DNA of 64,000 nt from the NCBI GenBank assembly GCA_907163375.1, contig CAJQUW010007783.1:62001-126000 (forward strand), read 5' to 3'. Under the pieces are notes generated by a model. That model saw only the letters and a list, made by a program, of their open reading frames with translations. It ran no database searches and was not told the DNA's origin. This DNA comes from Prostheceraeus crozeri. Taxonomy: Eukaryota > Platyhelminthes > Polycladida > Euryleptidae. The position numbers and the translations under genes are program-made. Shown one piece after another: positions 1 to 13,035 of the stretch; the stretch's first letter is position 1; each line of letters starts with the position of its first letter.

Positions 1-72
1 AAATGTCTGCTCAAATTGCACCATTATCAAGCAATCACCATAAAAATGAATTTCTACAACCAGATATACGAT

Positions 73-214
73 GTCTCTGTGGCACAGCGGTTATGTGATT
101 GACTTTCTGATCTTTTGGTCGTGTGTTCGTGCCCCAAGAGTGTCATTGGAAGTCGACAGGAAAGGCAGTCATCAACAGTGAAGTTACATGCCACAGTGCT
201 CCAGTTATAGTCTG
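73..214 (+). mobile_element. tRNA-derived SINE, family 1, copy 1
   Basis: The head carries a pol III box A-like segment (GTGGCACAGCGGTTATGTG) and continues into a body with CATTGGAAGTCGACAGGAAAGG, shared with five other copies at 10479, 13331, 31777, 58852 and 60485. The family body contains GGAAGGGCATCCG-like and CACCGTCCAAGCC segments. This copy is diverged and stops near CTCCAGTTATAGTCTG. Such elements are non-autonomous and need LINE machinery. It is a repeat, not a tRNA gene. Confidence 0.8.
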
Positions 215-559
215 ATTATTGTTTTTCTTCCTTTCTGTAGTTGTCGTCGTCCTACTAGGTAGTCATCATGATGAGCAGATTCACATGTAGATGTGCAAAT
301 CGGTTGTCTGATCAAGCAAAACCAGAGAAGATAATCCATTCATCAGTAGTCATAATCAACTTCCTGCTGCAGTTGCTTTTCATCATTACTACCACCGGAA
401 TAAAGTGTCAAAAATTGACTTGAATGTCACAAGTTGTAAGGATATTACTTTGAGAATTTTCCAACGGACAGTAAAATGGCTAGACCCGGCTAGAGTGTTG
501 GAAAAAATTCAGCGATTCAGACTGCGTAGGGCGAGTCTAGCGGCAAGTTTGGTCAAGCT

Positions 560-774
560 GTTGCTGTGGCCTTGTGGTAGAGTGTTCGCTCTGCGTCCGG
601 GAGACCTTGGGTCGAACCTTGTTACGGTCAAACCTAAGGCCTTAAAGATAGGTACACTTTGCATTCGTGCTAAACAGTCAGCACAAAAAGAATGAGAGTG
701 GGATAAATAGCAACTCGGCCATATGGAAGAAAGGCTCGGTGTCTAATGTGCTTCCGAGTATAAATGATGTTCAT
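560..774 (+). mobile_element. tRNA-derived SINE, family 2, copy 1
   Basis: A tRNA-like head has box A (CTTGTGGTAGAGTG) and box B (GGGTCGAACC) at normal spacing. A body of about 150 bp follows, containing CATTCGTGCTAAACAGTCAG and GAATGAGAGTGGGA. A second near-full copy lies at 40547-40760 and a partial one at 45525. The dispersed copies, sharing head and body, show this is a repeat family rather than a tRNA gene. Confidence 0.8.
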
Positions 775-2734
775 CTGTTTTTATGTGCAACTGGGGATGA
801 ACTGTGGTTTGCCCGAATTATCTTATGTACTTAATAACTGTTACTTTGTAAATATCGCAGATTCTTTTCTCAATACAATATCTACTGATTCTATAGAGGA
901 ATCAGAAACATCAGAATGCAACCACTCATGTCCTTTTCATCTAATTGGTTCATTGATGAATCTATTCGGATAACGGTTCATACAGACCTGTCAAACAATG
1001 TTGACGATGATGCTTCACAGGCGTCAATTGACTCCATATAATCATGGTCACAATGCAAGAATGAAATTGTTTTGTGTTCTCTCATGTGACATGAAAAGTC
1101 TCATTAAATGACAAAGACATTCATAATTTATAAATTCCTATTTTTTGCATCTGGATGACTGTTGCAGAATATTTCCACCTCATCAGAGCATCAACGCAGT
1201 AAAAAATATCAATCGTTGACTGATAATCGAACGAGGAATGCATAAAAATGACACATCGATTTTCAATGTAATCCTCAGGGATTAAAATCGGCTAATTTAG
1301 TCATTATTATCAGCTTGTCCTTAATACATGACTTATCATTCTGAGAAATCAAGGAAATATTTACTTCAAATGAACAAAACTCAGTAGATACCAATCAATA
1401 ACTGATGTGAACCTGCCGAAGTCATAGGCTGTTAACGAGCCAAAGCAGAAATGTGGAAATTCCATTAGGATATCATTCGACAAGCCTATTCTCCAACCAT
1501 AGGGTAAGATATCTGATAACTCTCAAGTTTGTGCAGCCGAGATCCATATCAAGCTGCAATATAAAAAGCAAGGCAAAAATTATCTTTCCCCTCGAGTGAC
1601 AGACTGTGAAACGACAATGCCATAACTGATTCCTCAGCAATAAATATCTGCTTCAGTAAATTCTTTCGCCATTAACCAAATCTCTATCTCATTGCTTTAC
1701 TTATCTCATTCCATTAAGCATTCCTAATAGAAACTTTCTTCTCTTACAAACCTCTAAGCCATCAATTCTGCATAGCTCTATGATATACATTAAGTTGCCA
1801 ACTGATTAATGGTAAAAACAGCAACTGAGATTGGGACCTCAGGCAATCACCGACAGAATCAACGTCAAAGATGATGGTTATGTTAAGACGTTTTACTCTT
1901 TTGTTCTCTCTGCTTTTCAAATGCGTTGACAGATCGATTATTGTTTTATTCGACGGAAAATCTTTCAAACATCCATGCATGAGAGGATTTCAGGATGTTG
2001 TGCACGAGGGTAGCACTCAGAATACGAATTCCTAACAGTTTCACTCATCTGGGCTTCTTATACGACCTTGATTCAAGCAGAGAAGCACTTCATTTTCATT
2101 CCTAAACTTGCCCTAGTATTAGCGAAAGAAGTTGAACATCATAAGACGCCAATCTTTCTGTCGGATTTCACTCTAGAATGCGCTGCAAAACATCCGACAA
2201 ACTTAAAAACTACTAGCGCTCAAAGTCTCTGTAGAGAGAATTCCTGTACTTATTTATTTGCGCTTAGCGGTAGAAAAAAAGGGAACAGTGTTTTGATTTA
2301 GCCACTGCACTGATGCTGGAGGGGTCACATGACTCACAGCATTGAGAGCAGGAGAGTGCGTGTTTTAATTAACGCCGAACAGGACCTGCCCATCATCAAG
2401 TGAAAGTAAAACCTCTGGCGAACTCTTTGATCAACCATTCCATTTCTCTCTGTTAAGGCAGTGCAGAATGCGTTGTCACTTCGTACAGTAGCGCTAAGGG
2501 CAATAATCCTTCAGAATTTGCTGAAATAAAGGATTCGGTGACCGCGGAGGAAGTTCTATAATAAAGTTGGGAACATGAGGAGGTCATAAGGACAGTTTAG
2601 AGTATGAGTTTTGCGCCTCAAACAAAAAAGTAGAATTGATTTTTTTTACGGTGAAAGATAGAAGATTATCTTACGAATTGAATATTATTCATTATTCGGA
2701 CCGTACCTCTTCTGTGCTGTCATCGCATCGCTAC
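775..2734. other. non-coding stretch, nothing recognised
   Basis: AT-rich sequence with only short random open frames. I see no splice-flanked exon, repeat family or RNA motif here. Confidence 0.6.
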
Positions 2735-2741
2735 GTCCTGT

Positions 2742-3608
2742 GTGTGTTCTAACACTCGTTATGTTAGATACGCTGACGACGTAACTGTACTCCACTTTAT
2801 GCGAGATGCACACGAAGACAACCTCCAACGCGAATTCGAACACATTTGCCAGTGGTCGGCTAGAGCGGGGCTTCCTCTAAACACTTCCAAATCCGTGGTG
2901 ATGGACATCGCCACCAGAACTGGTATTCGACTCGAAGAAATTGCGGGGACGTTGCAGGAACTGTCATTCCAAGCGTGACCTCTATGAAAATCCTCGGTGT
3001 CCATTTCGCAAAGGATCTTCGCTGGGATATTCACTGCAAGGAGATCTTCAAGAAGGCCTCTAAACGCATTTTTGTCCTCAGAAACCTGAAGAGAGCAGGT
3101 TGTAACGCTCAGATTTTATGGAGAGTCTACCGACAAACTATCCAATCCCTTCTCACCTACTGCCATCCTTGCTGCTGCAATATGTCCCAAAAAGGTTACA
3201 AGTTCCTTGTCAAAATAGAGAGACGAGCCTCTAGAATAATTTTCGGTACTTCCCATGGACCAGACTCAATTACTACATTGGCACGCACCAACCAAAGGTC
3301 TGGGACCCGCCTATTCCACAGTGTTATGACAACTATCAACCATCCTTTGCGTCAATTTTTCGACGAAAGGTCCCCAACTCACAGGAATTCTTCCCCCCTC
3401 AAAAAACCCAGATGCCGTACTGTCCGCTTCTCCGGCTCTTTCATCAAGTACTGCTCTACGTGTTCATAATTTCCTCTCTCCATGCTGGTTATCATGCTTC
3501 ATTCATTCATTGTCTCTTTTGTATCATGAACTGTGCATTGTTTGTAACTGTTTCATGCCTCTGTACTGCGCGCACCGCAGATGTGTGCCAATAAAGTTAT
3601 TATTATTA
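2742..3608 (+). pseudogene. 5'-truncated non-LTR retrotransposon (reverse transcriptase C-terminal part)
   Basis: The first part (from about 2742) contains the RT catalytic motif in VRYADDVTVL, followed by the usual palm/thumb sequence (ICQWSARAGLPLNTSKSVVM). After a shift into another frame near 2945-2975 the protein continues as MKILGVHFAKDLRWDIH and a basic, Cys-containing tail to about 3469. The jockey/CR1-like non-LTR class is the best fit. The 3' end has CCAATAAAG followed by a short TTA repeat ending near 3608, as expected for a LINE tail. The endonuclease and most of the RT are missing, so this is a dead, 5'-truncated copy with at least one indel. The frameshift is seen directly; the clade assignment is inferred. 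Confidence 0.85.
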
Positions 3609-3915
3609 TGTTTTCCTGATCATTAGCTACATGCAAATACTAAGTCTTTCAAAACTGAGTATAAAATATTCTCTCGATAAATTCTTACTGGTCGAATTAA
3701 AAATAATAAATCAAATCTAAGTCAGACGAGCCTTCAATGTCCTATTGTCTGATTTTGCATAAATTTTTGTTTCATCTTCCAGTTCTCTATGCATCGAGTG
3801 AATATCACTTTGAAGACATTGATGATTGACTTTCTTCTATTCAGCTCCAAATTGTAATCACGACTCAACCAGTATTCTTGCTGTTTTTCTAATTATGGCC
3901 TCTATTGCTCAAATT
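3609..3915. other. non-coding stretch, nothing recognised
   Basis: About 300 bp of AT-rich sequence between the LINE tail and the left inverted arm of the PLE remnant. Confidence 0.5.
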
Positions 3916-4126
3916 GTCGCCTACTCTGGCCGCTTCAGGAATAGAAAGGAGGTAATTTCACAGACACTTAAATTCGAAATCTGTAAGATATGTTAGATGC
4001 AAATTTATGGATAGATATAGATGTTTACAGAAGGGGACTCAAACACAGAAAGTTAATGAACTTAACAGAATTACTTGTAGAATTATTGAAAGTTTTATTT
4101 CACTAAAAGGAATTGACGATATTCTT

Positions 4127-5166
4127 CACTCTATTCACGTGAATCGATGGTTGGTTTGAACTTCTTTATCAAAGGTGCCTCACGAAGGCTAATGCTGCTG
4201 TTGTCGCTTTTATAAGCCAATATGTCAACTTGTACGTGCGTGTATTCTTGTTTTGACACTGTTGCAAATGTCTAGAAGAGGATGATGTTTCTTTGCGCTG
4301 TATGCTCTTTTACTCTGATATGCAATGTTCTCACAGTAATGCCGATATACAACTGTTCGCACTGTATTTAGGGTTCTTAAGACATGTTACACAGTTCTTG
4401 AGGCGTGTTACTGTGAAAATCACTTTTATCTTGAAGCAAATTTCTCTTTTAATTGAACATGAGACATGCTGACATTTAGTTTCGAATTTAGTTTGGTTCT
4501 TTAATGCGTTTCTCAGAGTACGTGTTTCTCAAACCTTCTTGGCGGAAAATTTTCTTTTTCTGGTAATTCACTCTTTCTGATATGAATGATAATTTCAGAT
4601 GCCACTGTCTTTGTTGTGTCTTGAATGATAATTTCAGATGCCACTGTCTTTGTTGTGTCTTTTCTTCTGTCTCAGCTTTATCTTCTTGGGTCTTCTGAAG
4701 ATCGAATGAATGTTTGTAGGAAATCGTTGACTTTTAAAGTTTCTTCAAATGCTTTAAGTGATATTTACTGCTCTTGGATTTGAGCAGTGAGATATGATAC
4801 GATCTCTTTCGTTTTTTACAGCTGCCATCTTCGTTGAGATTAACATATCTGATTTGAAATTGATGAAAATGTCTTTCTTGGCTGACTTATCATAAAGGTC
4901 GAACGAATTCAACATCATCACTTTCAGTTGTAATTGTAAGTTCAAATAGACTCAAATGATTTCCGTTTTTTTCGGAGCTCGACCTCAAATTTTATGTTTG
5001 GATTTTGAGAATTGAGAAGGTCATGGAATTCTTTTGCAGTAGATTCACCTTTTGTCAGCGCGAAGCAGTCGTCTACATATCCCTTGAAAGTCAAGATAGT
5101 ATAAAGTGATAGAAGTGCTTGTCTTTCGATTTCATCCATAAATCCAACATATGTTACAGATTTCAA
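4127..5166 (-). pseudogene. Penelope-like element remnant: RT thumb plus GIY-YIG endonuclease
   Basis: Read on the minus strand, 5166-4942 has the RT motif in FKGYVDDCFALTKG. 4945-4754 continues with SAKKDIFINFKSDM and AAVKNERDRI, which I recognise as the segment after the YVDD motif in PLE reverse transcriptases. Nearer 4350-4127 a frame encodes YIGITVRTLHIRVKEHT and ends with LREAPLIKKFKPTID, the start and end of a GIY-YIG nuclease. Order and strand fit a PLE (RT then C-terminal GIY-YIG). Frames change between the pieces and at least one in-frame stop is present, so the copy is inactive. It is bounded by inverted arms. Confidence 0.8.
4584..4661. repeat. 39-bp tandem duplication
   Basis: GAATGATAATTTCAGATGCC and the 19 bases after it occur twice in a row with period 39 and no visible difference. 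It lies inside the PLE remnant and looks like a recent local duplication. Confidence 0.85.
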
Positions 5167-5208
5167 ATTTTAAGTGTTTGTAAAATTACCTCCTTTCTGA
5201 GTAGGCGA

Positions 5209-7495
5209 TGATGTGAACAATACAAGTTATAATTACAAAAACAGCAAGTCTTTTTTAATTGTCATAAAATAGAATAGAATAGATATCTATTTTTCAAAAC
5301 AACATGCTGTTCAAAGAAAATACAAAATTTCATATAATACTTTGATCTTTTCGCTGCAGCGACTTTAGTTCTGATTAAATACTGAAAAGTGTTCTTTTCT
5401 TTTCGGAAGAATCTCCCTTTGAATGAGTAATAATCGCGTCTTTTCATACCTTTGATTAGTAGCAACGTCTCTTAAAAGGGCCACCAGTACTGGTTGTGTA
5501 TCAACAAAGCTACAAACAAATACGAAAAGTCTTACTTCATTAGATGGTTCATATTGTAAACCATTGACCGCATACTTCGTCTCTCAGCTTATTTTAACAA
5601 ACTTTTGTTTTATAAACCTGATAATAATCTTCACTTGGCAAAAAATGTGCACATTCGTTTCGGAATTACATTGAATAGAAGCCACGTTTTAATATTTATT
5701 CTTTATGAATTGCTTTAGGACGTGAAATCGAGATGGGATTAGTTCGCAGTCTCCGGAAGCAGTGAGAAAATCCGTCTACAATCATTTGTATTTACTCAAC
5801 GACATGGATCGCTCATCTGAAAGATTCTGTGCTGAGAAGGTCGTCCTTTACGTCACTGTTTTTACAGATCTTGACACGAAAATGGTATCAGGTTGTTTTC
5901 CTTTTGAATGACAAATTCTGGATCAACATTTCCACAAATTTGACTTGCTCAGCAACTTACAATTGACTGCTGTTTGACAAGTAAAACAAGAAATTATTCT
6001 TGAGTGCAGATTTTGTGAAGTCAAATTTACTTCTTAACTTTTTATCTTAATCTGGATAATAGTAGATATGAAAACTATTATTCTTTGCGAAGAATGAAAT
6101 GAATAAGTTGAATCGAAATTACTATTTTTTGTTAAGCGGATGGAATCAACTGACTAATGGCTCATTAAAGTTTTATTCAAACTGCAGCACGACATCTCTA
6201 TGTCTCGCATCGATGGATTTTATAAATAGTTTGATAGATAATGGATATGAGGTAGACAATATTCTTTTATAGCAGTTTCAGACGACCGACGAGATATTTT
6301 CCGTTCAATGAAAAGCTCTTGCTACTGTACTTCGGATGTTTTATTCCTGAAAACAACATCATTATTCAATTTGTTAGTTTTGTTATTTTATCTTTAGTAC
6401 CAAAAATAGAAACTGTATTAAACTCTACAAATATTTTGATTTTCACAATTAGGAAGTGTGAAAAACGAACAATTAACTTACAAGTTTCAGATTCTTTCGA
6501 TGCCAAGCTTGCTCGTGAAACTTATCACCAAGTCATCTTAATATATTGATAAGTATCCCACAAGAACATTTGTCTAATATGTTATTTCTGTCTATAAAGT
6601 TATGGAATCAAAATTCTGAACTTGTAGAAACCGGGCGACCTTGCAGAAACACTGTTGGAGAGTGAATTGTTAGTGACTGATTATTAGTTCCATAGAAAGC
6701 TGTTATCTGAAGTTCTATGGTTAGTCAAGTGGTATATTTTTAGTATGATGCGCATGACCTTTCCATTCCAACTTCGTGCTGAATATCACTGAAGTTTGCC
6801 TTGCGTTGCTCATAATTGCGCCGCTAGTTAACTTCCTTAATCAATTGATCAAGAATTTCAATCAGCAAGTTAGTGAAATTCAAACGAGCATTCATTAAAT
6901 ATCATTTTAAACACACTACTGGCAAATCACCCAAGATAATGTGTCTGCAATAATTAATAAATGCTGCATTTTGAAAACTCAATGTAAAAAGAATAATTAA
7001 ATATTGAGTTACATGTTCAGTAAAAATACAAATGATACAAAAAATATTTATTGTAATGATTTTGTCATTTTGTTCGTCTGTATCACTATTTCATCATCAT
7101 CTGTTCATTTAATTCATTCATGCATAAAACTGCACATTCATTGATCTTTGTTGTTGTCACTAATGATGATGCGTGTATGACGCACTGAAATCGGTATGAA
7201 ATACAATGATGAAATGATATTTATTGTCATTGCTCATTGCTCTCATTTGTATAGATAGCCGAAGCAATGGTGATGAAGACAAATGAGGAGCTCCTCAATA
7301 AGCAAGACCAAGGACTAGCAATGATGTAGAAAGACATCTTCTTGTTTTTGTTATTTAGTACCAGCATCTCTTGGTATTTAAGTTTGATTTCTCTATTGTA
7401 TCTATATATCAAGCTCATTAATAGATATTCGTATAATCATTGAACTAGGATTTGAATTTAGAATCAAGTCAGCTTGTAATATAATTTCATAAGTT
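5209..7495. other. non-coding stretch, nothing recognised
   Basis: Long AT-rich interval. Open frames are short and show no conserved motif, and no repeat family was recognised. Confidence 0.55.
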
Positions 7496-7497
7496 TT

Positions 7498-7534
7498 CCC
7501 TGAAGATGGATGCTGTGGACATCCGAAGCGCTGG
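7498..7534 (+). ncRNA. degenerate hammerhead-like motif (PLE tail relic?)
   Basis: CTGAAGA (7500-7506) matches the hammerhead CUGANGA core. It is followed by a GGATG/CATCC helix II with a 7-base loop, then GAA and palindromic GCGC. Two features argue against activity: helix I is only CC/GG, and the 15.1-16.1 pair is G-C rather than A-U. No PLE coding remnant lies next to it. I treat it as a decayed copy or a chance match. Confidence 0.25.
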
Positions 7535-7539
7535 CTGTG

Positions 7540-10478
7540 CAATAATAAAATAGTTTGCAAGAAGTGCATTTAAGTTTTCAAACAAAGAAACAAAATCAGT
7601 TAATCGGAAATTAGAGAAACATTATGCTGATCTTAATTATATTGACTGTGACATTTTATTTAATAATTCCTTCTTATCAGATTTATAATAATAAATGTAA
7701 GTATTCCTCTCCATTTTCAACTTTTAATACAATAAAAATGAATGAATTAGCATAAATTGACAAAGAAGTATTGCTATGATCTCATACAATTGAGAGATTT
7801 AAAAAATTGCCTTTATATTAATTGAATTCGAAGACATTCGATAAAAGTAGAATATTCCTGTCAAATCCTATCCTCATCCAGAGTACCTCCTCGGAATGTC
7901 TTGAAGCCGTTACATGACCCACTGATTTTCATTCGCTATGTGACTGATCAAGGCAATTTGGTTTATAGCTCAGTTCGAATTCAATCAGATAAAAAAAAGC
8001 TTCACTTACGCCGAACGACTTTTACTCTGTACCGAGTGATTGCTATGTCGCCATTAATTTCAGCCGTTACATTGTTGGCTGATTTGATTCCATACCAAAG
8101 TCGTATTTCTGTTGTGTGCACGGCGCTGACCTGGTTCGCACCATTTGTGATAGGAGACGTGTTTTGAAAGATAAGAAGTTCCTTCATCCTTCTGCGTTAT
8201 TGATGACGGGAATGTAGCGGAAAAGAAGAAGAAAACAGTGTCAAAATCGCTATTTTCTGAAATGACTCTCATCAATCATTGTCTTTGTTTTCATTGAGGA
8301 TGATCTGGGTGAAATGGTCACATTATCAACTGTCCTGCATTTATTGTGTAGAAAACATTGGCAACGAAGTTTTCCAAAATGTTTTGGATGATGGCGTTTG
8401 TTTGTAATTCGTCTCTGGCTGCGCTTGAGAATGGTAATTGTTCTCATCCGTTGATCCTAATTGTTAATTCCCGACAGCTACTGTTGTGAATCTGTGTCAG
8501 AAACGGAAACTGAGAAGATTTTGTCAGGCATGACAATTTTTATCACTACGTTGGTCATTTCCGACGGAGAAAGCGGCAGATGTGTGAAAGATCATTCGAA
8601 GCATCAGCGAAAATTAGAAATGACATCAAATATCGTTCAGCCGTGCGTCTGAATGAATTGCGATAAAATGTGCCGAATTATTCCATATTTTGATAATTGT
8701 ATTGTTTCATCAAGACTAGACTTGGATGTGCATTGGACTGGATTGGATGCTTGCAGAAATATGCGGATACAGATTGGATTACATGATGAGGTTGCGGGCT
8801 TTTGGATTGCCACTGACACATCACTGTTGCCTTTAATGTCTTTTATCAGGAACCCAGCACTGTTGGGCCTTGGTGTGAGGCCGCCGAACCCATTCAGACC
8901 CAGCAATAAAATACATTATTTTGGAGCATTTTAGAGTAGGTGGCCACTTATAAGCATTTTATTTCAGTTTATATCAGGTTTGAATCCGGGTCCAGATCGT
9001 CCGAGTCCTCAACAAAGACGCAAAAGATCTGAACAGTGCAGAATTTCTGCTCTAATTTTCATTAATTCTACTTTTACTTAAAAAGCATGGGCCTACTGGT
9101 GTACTATTTTCAGCTATCTCAGAAGCCAGAAGAGATTGAAGAGAGGTTGAGTGGCTCTTTCAGCTCTTAGTTTTGGGTTTCAAAATGATCTAATCAATAT
9201 AGAGGTATATGCGATTGTAGTGTTATGATAGGCCTACAGCATTTCACAAGAACTTCTTAAGTATTACGTATGTAAGCTTCATCATTGATATTCATTTGTA
9301 ATAACGTATTCAAATAATGTCTCATGATGTAAATGATGTAGCTATAATCAGAAAATTAGATCTGGAAATCAACTAAAATCTCTACTATTTGTCGCATTTA
9401 ATGATACATAACTAAGAATACATCGAATTTGGAAAAGTCGCGCGACTAACTTTGAGATCGCACGATAAATCGTGCAAATTTTAGAAAGTCGATATTAATC
9501 TACTGAATTGAGCATCACAGGAAAAGTGAATGTTGATTATTTTGAGTTTCTTTCAGGATTTAGGATTCATTTGATTCTAACGGATGCATTCTGATGGAAT
9601 TGAATTTTCCTGCACAAGTCCACTCGAACATAGTATTCATAATTAATTGGTCTTGTGCTCACAGCATTCGATGTTGTTGATGTTTGTCTCATCTGGGCGC
9701 TGCCTTCTATGAAACTTTGAGGACAACGAGGAAGAAAGTTTTCTAAGGCGGCTTTTGTCACTTGTCGCTGCGTTTGATCTTCTGATGTTCATTGATGACC
9801 TTAAGGTATCTTCCTACTTTTTGCTTCCTATCTCCATCTGTCCTAACGTCCACTTCCTCTATTCAGCATCAACACAGCCATTTTCAGGACAAGCGTCGAT
9901 AGAGAGTGAGTTGCTGTCTGAGTTAGAAAGGTGTGTGTCACACTAGTGTGGCCCCATGCGATAGACAATGCCCAAATCTTTGTCAGATATTAGCAGATGA
10001 GTGGAGGTCTGCTTCCCGGTTCTCTCTTTGTTTCATGTTTCAGCTGAATCGGCTCCATTACGAGAGTGTTGCATGATTTGATGAGGTCAAAATCATGTGG
10101 GAAAATGCTTTCAAATCCAAAAAAATGACTGAGTTGGCGTTAAATTGGGATTGATTATTTTGACATTTACTTATGAATCACGTACTCATAGTTATTTAAG
10201 CGCTTGTTTCAATTAATTACAATGAACAGTTGTTGATTTTGCAGCTGTTGGATTGCAAAAGTTCTATTTTAGAAAGACAATCAGAAATGTGTTTCTCTCT
10301 CAGTGCAACGATAGCCAGTTTATACTTCCATCATCATGAGACGAAATGGAAACAGAAAAGCAAGGCAAGAGATTAACACGTAAAAGTTCAATTTGATTTG
10401 CAACTAGGTTTGCTAACTAGATGATAACTGCAGAATTTATGTCGAACTCATGGTGAAGATTTATGCGTGACTAAGGTA
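7540..10478. other. non-coding stretch, nothing firm
   Basis: AT-rich. The longest open frames (about 90 codons, near 7901-8167 on + and 8637-8906 on -) overlap each other on both strands and match nothing I know. I do not call a gene here. Confidence 0.5.
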
Positions 10479-10600
10479 GTCTCCGTGGCACAGTGGCTAA
10501 GTGCTTGGCCTAATGATCTTCTGGTCCAGGTGAAAGTCTGACTATGTCAGCACCGTCCAAGCCTCCAGTATGGGGAGTAGTGACGTCAAACCATTGATGA
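10479..10600 (+). mobile_element. tRNA-derived SINE, family 1, copy 2
   Basis: Box A-like GTGGCACAGTGGCTAAGTG is followed by TTGGCCTAATGATCTTCTGG. The copy then skips the box B / CATTGGAAGTC part and resumes at GTGTGAC-type sequence through GCACCGTCCAAGCC and GGAGTAGTGACGTCAAACC. It is therefore an internally deleted copy of the family. Confidence 0.8.
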
Positions 10601-10619
10601 ATGAACGTTTGATTTGATT

Positions 10620-10748
10620 TGAATGTTTCTTTCTTTGTTGTTGCTTATTGATATGTACAAAATTTATGTTTATGTTATTATGTAATAAGCCTCACCATTC
10701 TCAATATTGGGGTATTTATTCAATAAACGTTTTATTATTATTATTATA
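10620..10748 (+). repeat. possible LINE 3' tail
   Basis: The segment ends in CAATAAACGTTTTATTATTA followed by more TTA units. This is the same kind of A/T trinucleotide tail that ends the LINE copy at 3608. No coding sequence is attached, so this is only a possible severely truncated insertion or a simple repeat. Confidence 0.35.
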
Positions 10749-11429
10749 AGAAAATATTATTTACAAATATTCTTTGATAACTTGCAGTTTACCTTTAGTA
10801 ATATTCTTAATAGTATAACAATAACGAAGATCATTTATGATTAACTTACTCGTAGCCGTTACAGTTTCTCAACGTTAAAAGGGTCAGTTGGCTCTCTATT
10901 AACTGTAGACCCGCCGATTGTGCTTCACGCAGATCTGTAGACAATTACTTGTGCACGTTTTCTTCGGTCGTTCTATTAGTCCTCTGCATTCTAATTCAAA
11001 CATAAAATATTTATTTGTTTGGTCGCTATCGTCCTTTTCTCATGTGTTTGCTCCTGTAATGTGCCTCAATCATTCTAACCAGTATACATGATTAGCATTC
11101 ACTGACCTAGAGTGCACTGCATGTTCACCATTTAATGGAAGGACGCGATGAAAGTCGACATTATCACCTCTGAATTGAAAATAGCACCATAAATCTCCCG
11201 TAGAATAACATCATGCCAGTGTCATCCACACCTTGGTGAGGCTGGTAGTAGAGGTTTGAAGCTCAAGCTTCCCAACTTCGTCAGGTTTTTGAAATCTGAT
11301 TTCACGGACTCACTTGTAGATTTATTCAGAAGTCAATGGACGCTGTATGAAAAGCCACTCTAAGACTCGGCAACGCATCTTTCACAGAGGTCGCAGGAAC
11401 AGACGTACGTCGTATTCCTGTGGCCTGCC

Positions 11430-11915
11430 TCAGTGAAAGATGCATTGCCGATGTCTGTGAGTTTCAAAGTGATCTACAAGTACACTTGTAACTATGGAGA
11501 TAGTTACATTGGCAGAACTCGTAGGCATTTGGCGACGCGAATCAAAGAACATGTACCACTTTGGGTAACACGACGAACGGAGAATGCTTTGACGTCTGTG
11601 ACTCGTCATTTAGTTGATTGTTCCTTGGCTCAATGTGACTTAGTAGATCATAGAAGTAGGTTTGTCATTTTATCACGTGGACGATCGAAGAGCCTTTTGT
11701 CCATACTTCAGGCATTGTTCATCAAGAGACAAAAGCCGATTTTATGTCCACAGAAAGACTGTTGCGGCTATCACTGCCGTGGTGATCATGTAAATTGTAC
11801 TCACTTGTCATCAGTTTTTCAACTTTGTCGTTCATTCATTTCAGTATCTGGGTCCACCTTGGAAAGACCAGACGAAAGGTCTTGGTGTAATTTTATATTT
11901 CTTTGTACTTCTTAA
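11430..11915 (+). pseudogene. PLE GIY-YIG endonuclease fragment
   Basis: The open frame has the GIY-YIG signature: VIYKYTCNYGDSYIGRTRRH with a following basic helix (TRIKEHVPLW), then SVTRHLVDC and a C-terminal Cys/His-containing segment (CCGYHCRGDHVNC). This resembles the C-terminal nuclease of Penelope-like retroelements, which nicks target DNA during insertion. No RT is found upstream in the same frame, so it is 5'-truncated. The segment before the first Met continues in frame (SVKDALPM), so the Met is not a meaningful start. A hammerhead-like motif lies 1.1 kb downstream, on the same strand. Confidence 0.7.
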
Positions 11916-13030
11916 ATATGATTTCGAAGTGGCTAGTGGCCTTTACAAAATTTATGAGACAACAAGACGATGATCTGCTATCGTGGGGGTTTGTTGTTTC
12001 TCAATATCGGAACTTTGACTTTCGCGCAGTATGGTTAACTGGGCAAGGAAGTGTCTAAAAACAATGTGTAAATTCGCGTATTGTTCCTCAAGTACATTCG
12101 TATTTCGTTGCACGCTTCCTATTTCCTATACATTTTGTGCAAGGAAGGGCTGCCCTTGTAGATCTTCATGTAGCTTGACGTGAAAGTAGTTACAATCTTC
12201 CACTAATTGTCACCTTTGAGTAGGCTGCATTTGCAATGCGGAGATTGATGGAGTTTGCTGGCCAGTTGATTTCTGATGACCTTGAGTAAATAACAACATT
12301 GGGCGAAATCATCTTCGAGCACTCAAATTGTAGATTATAAGCTGAATAGCGACGAGTGGTGATATTCATGTTCACGCTTAAATTGGAAAGGTTTCCACAA
12401 CAATGCTCGCGTTTTTTAGCAGCTTATTCCATTGGGACTCTCAATAAACACATGAACCAGGAAACGGTTTCTTTTCGTCTAATTTGCCAACCGGTCGTTC
12501 ATCGTTTGTGTTCGACTGTTTTGCGGCATCTTTCGGGTCTGATTATTCGTATTAGGATTGTAAGGAAGGACGTAGTTAACGAAGATGCATCTGCCATATG
12601 AGATACAAATGATAATACATTTTCATTTGATTATCTATGCTCGAATTGATGCTCGATACGGATGGAAACAGAAGCGTGTTCTTTTCAACTCAGCGTTTTT
12701 TTTTCATTGAGGTTCATGGGTACAATCAGGTGTGGAATTGATATCGAGAATATATAAGAAATTTGTTTATTTACATGAACAATGTCTGTTATGATAAACG
12801 AGCGAGAATATTGCGGCTGGTGCAATTGTCAGGAATTTCTTTAACTTCAAATTTTGTGTGGTACGTTCGCGAAATTTAGCAGCACTTCTGACAGCGTCAA
12901 AATTTAAGCAGAATAAACTCCACAATACTTACACGCTTATATTCTTTTCCGCCATTCGGTCATTGATAGTTGGAGTCGATCTGAGAGTGTGAGTGGTTTG
13001 TAATTTCCCCCAGTTTGTAGTTTTGCTTCT
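11916..13030. other. non-coding stretch, possibly PLE 3' region
   Basis: No exon or repeat was recognised. Its position between the GIY-YIG fragment and the hammerhead-like motif at 13036 leaves open that part of it is PLE 3' sequence. Confidence 0.4.
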
Positions 13031-13035
13031 TTTAA

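Larger units (their letters stand above)
3916..5208. repeat. inverted terminal repeats around a PLE remnant
   Basis: 3916-3994 is the reverse complement, with few mismatches, of 5146-5208. The shared core reads AAATTACCTCCTTTCT next to TTACAGATTTC. The arms enclose the minus-strand PLE coding remnant. PLEs often carry terminal repeats in direct or inverted orientation, which fits this arrangement. The right arm overlaps the first codons of the RT fragment. Confidence 0.7.

Noticed and set aside
73-140. Functional tRNA genes at the SINE heads
   Set aside because: Acceptor stems do not pair, and each head continues into the same repeated body.
8637-8934. Frames of about 90 codons on both strands
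   Set aside because: They overlap fully, lack motifs and have no splice sites.
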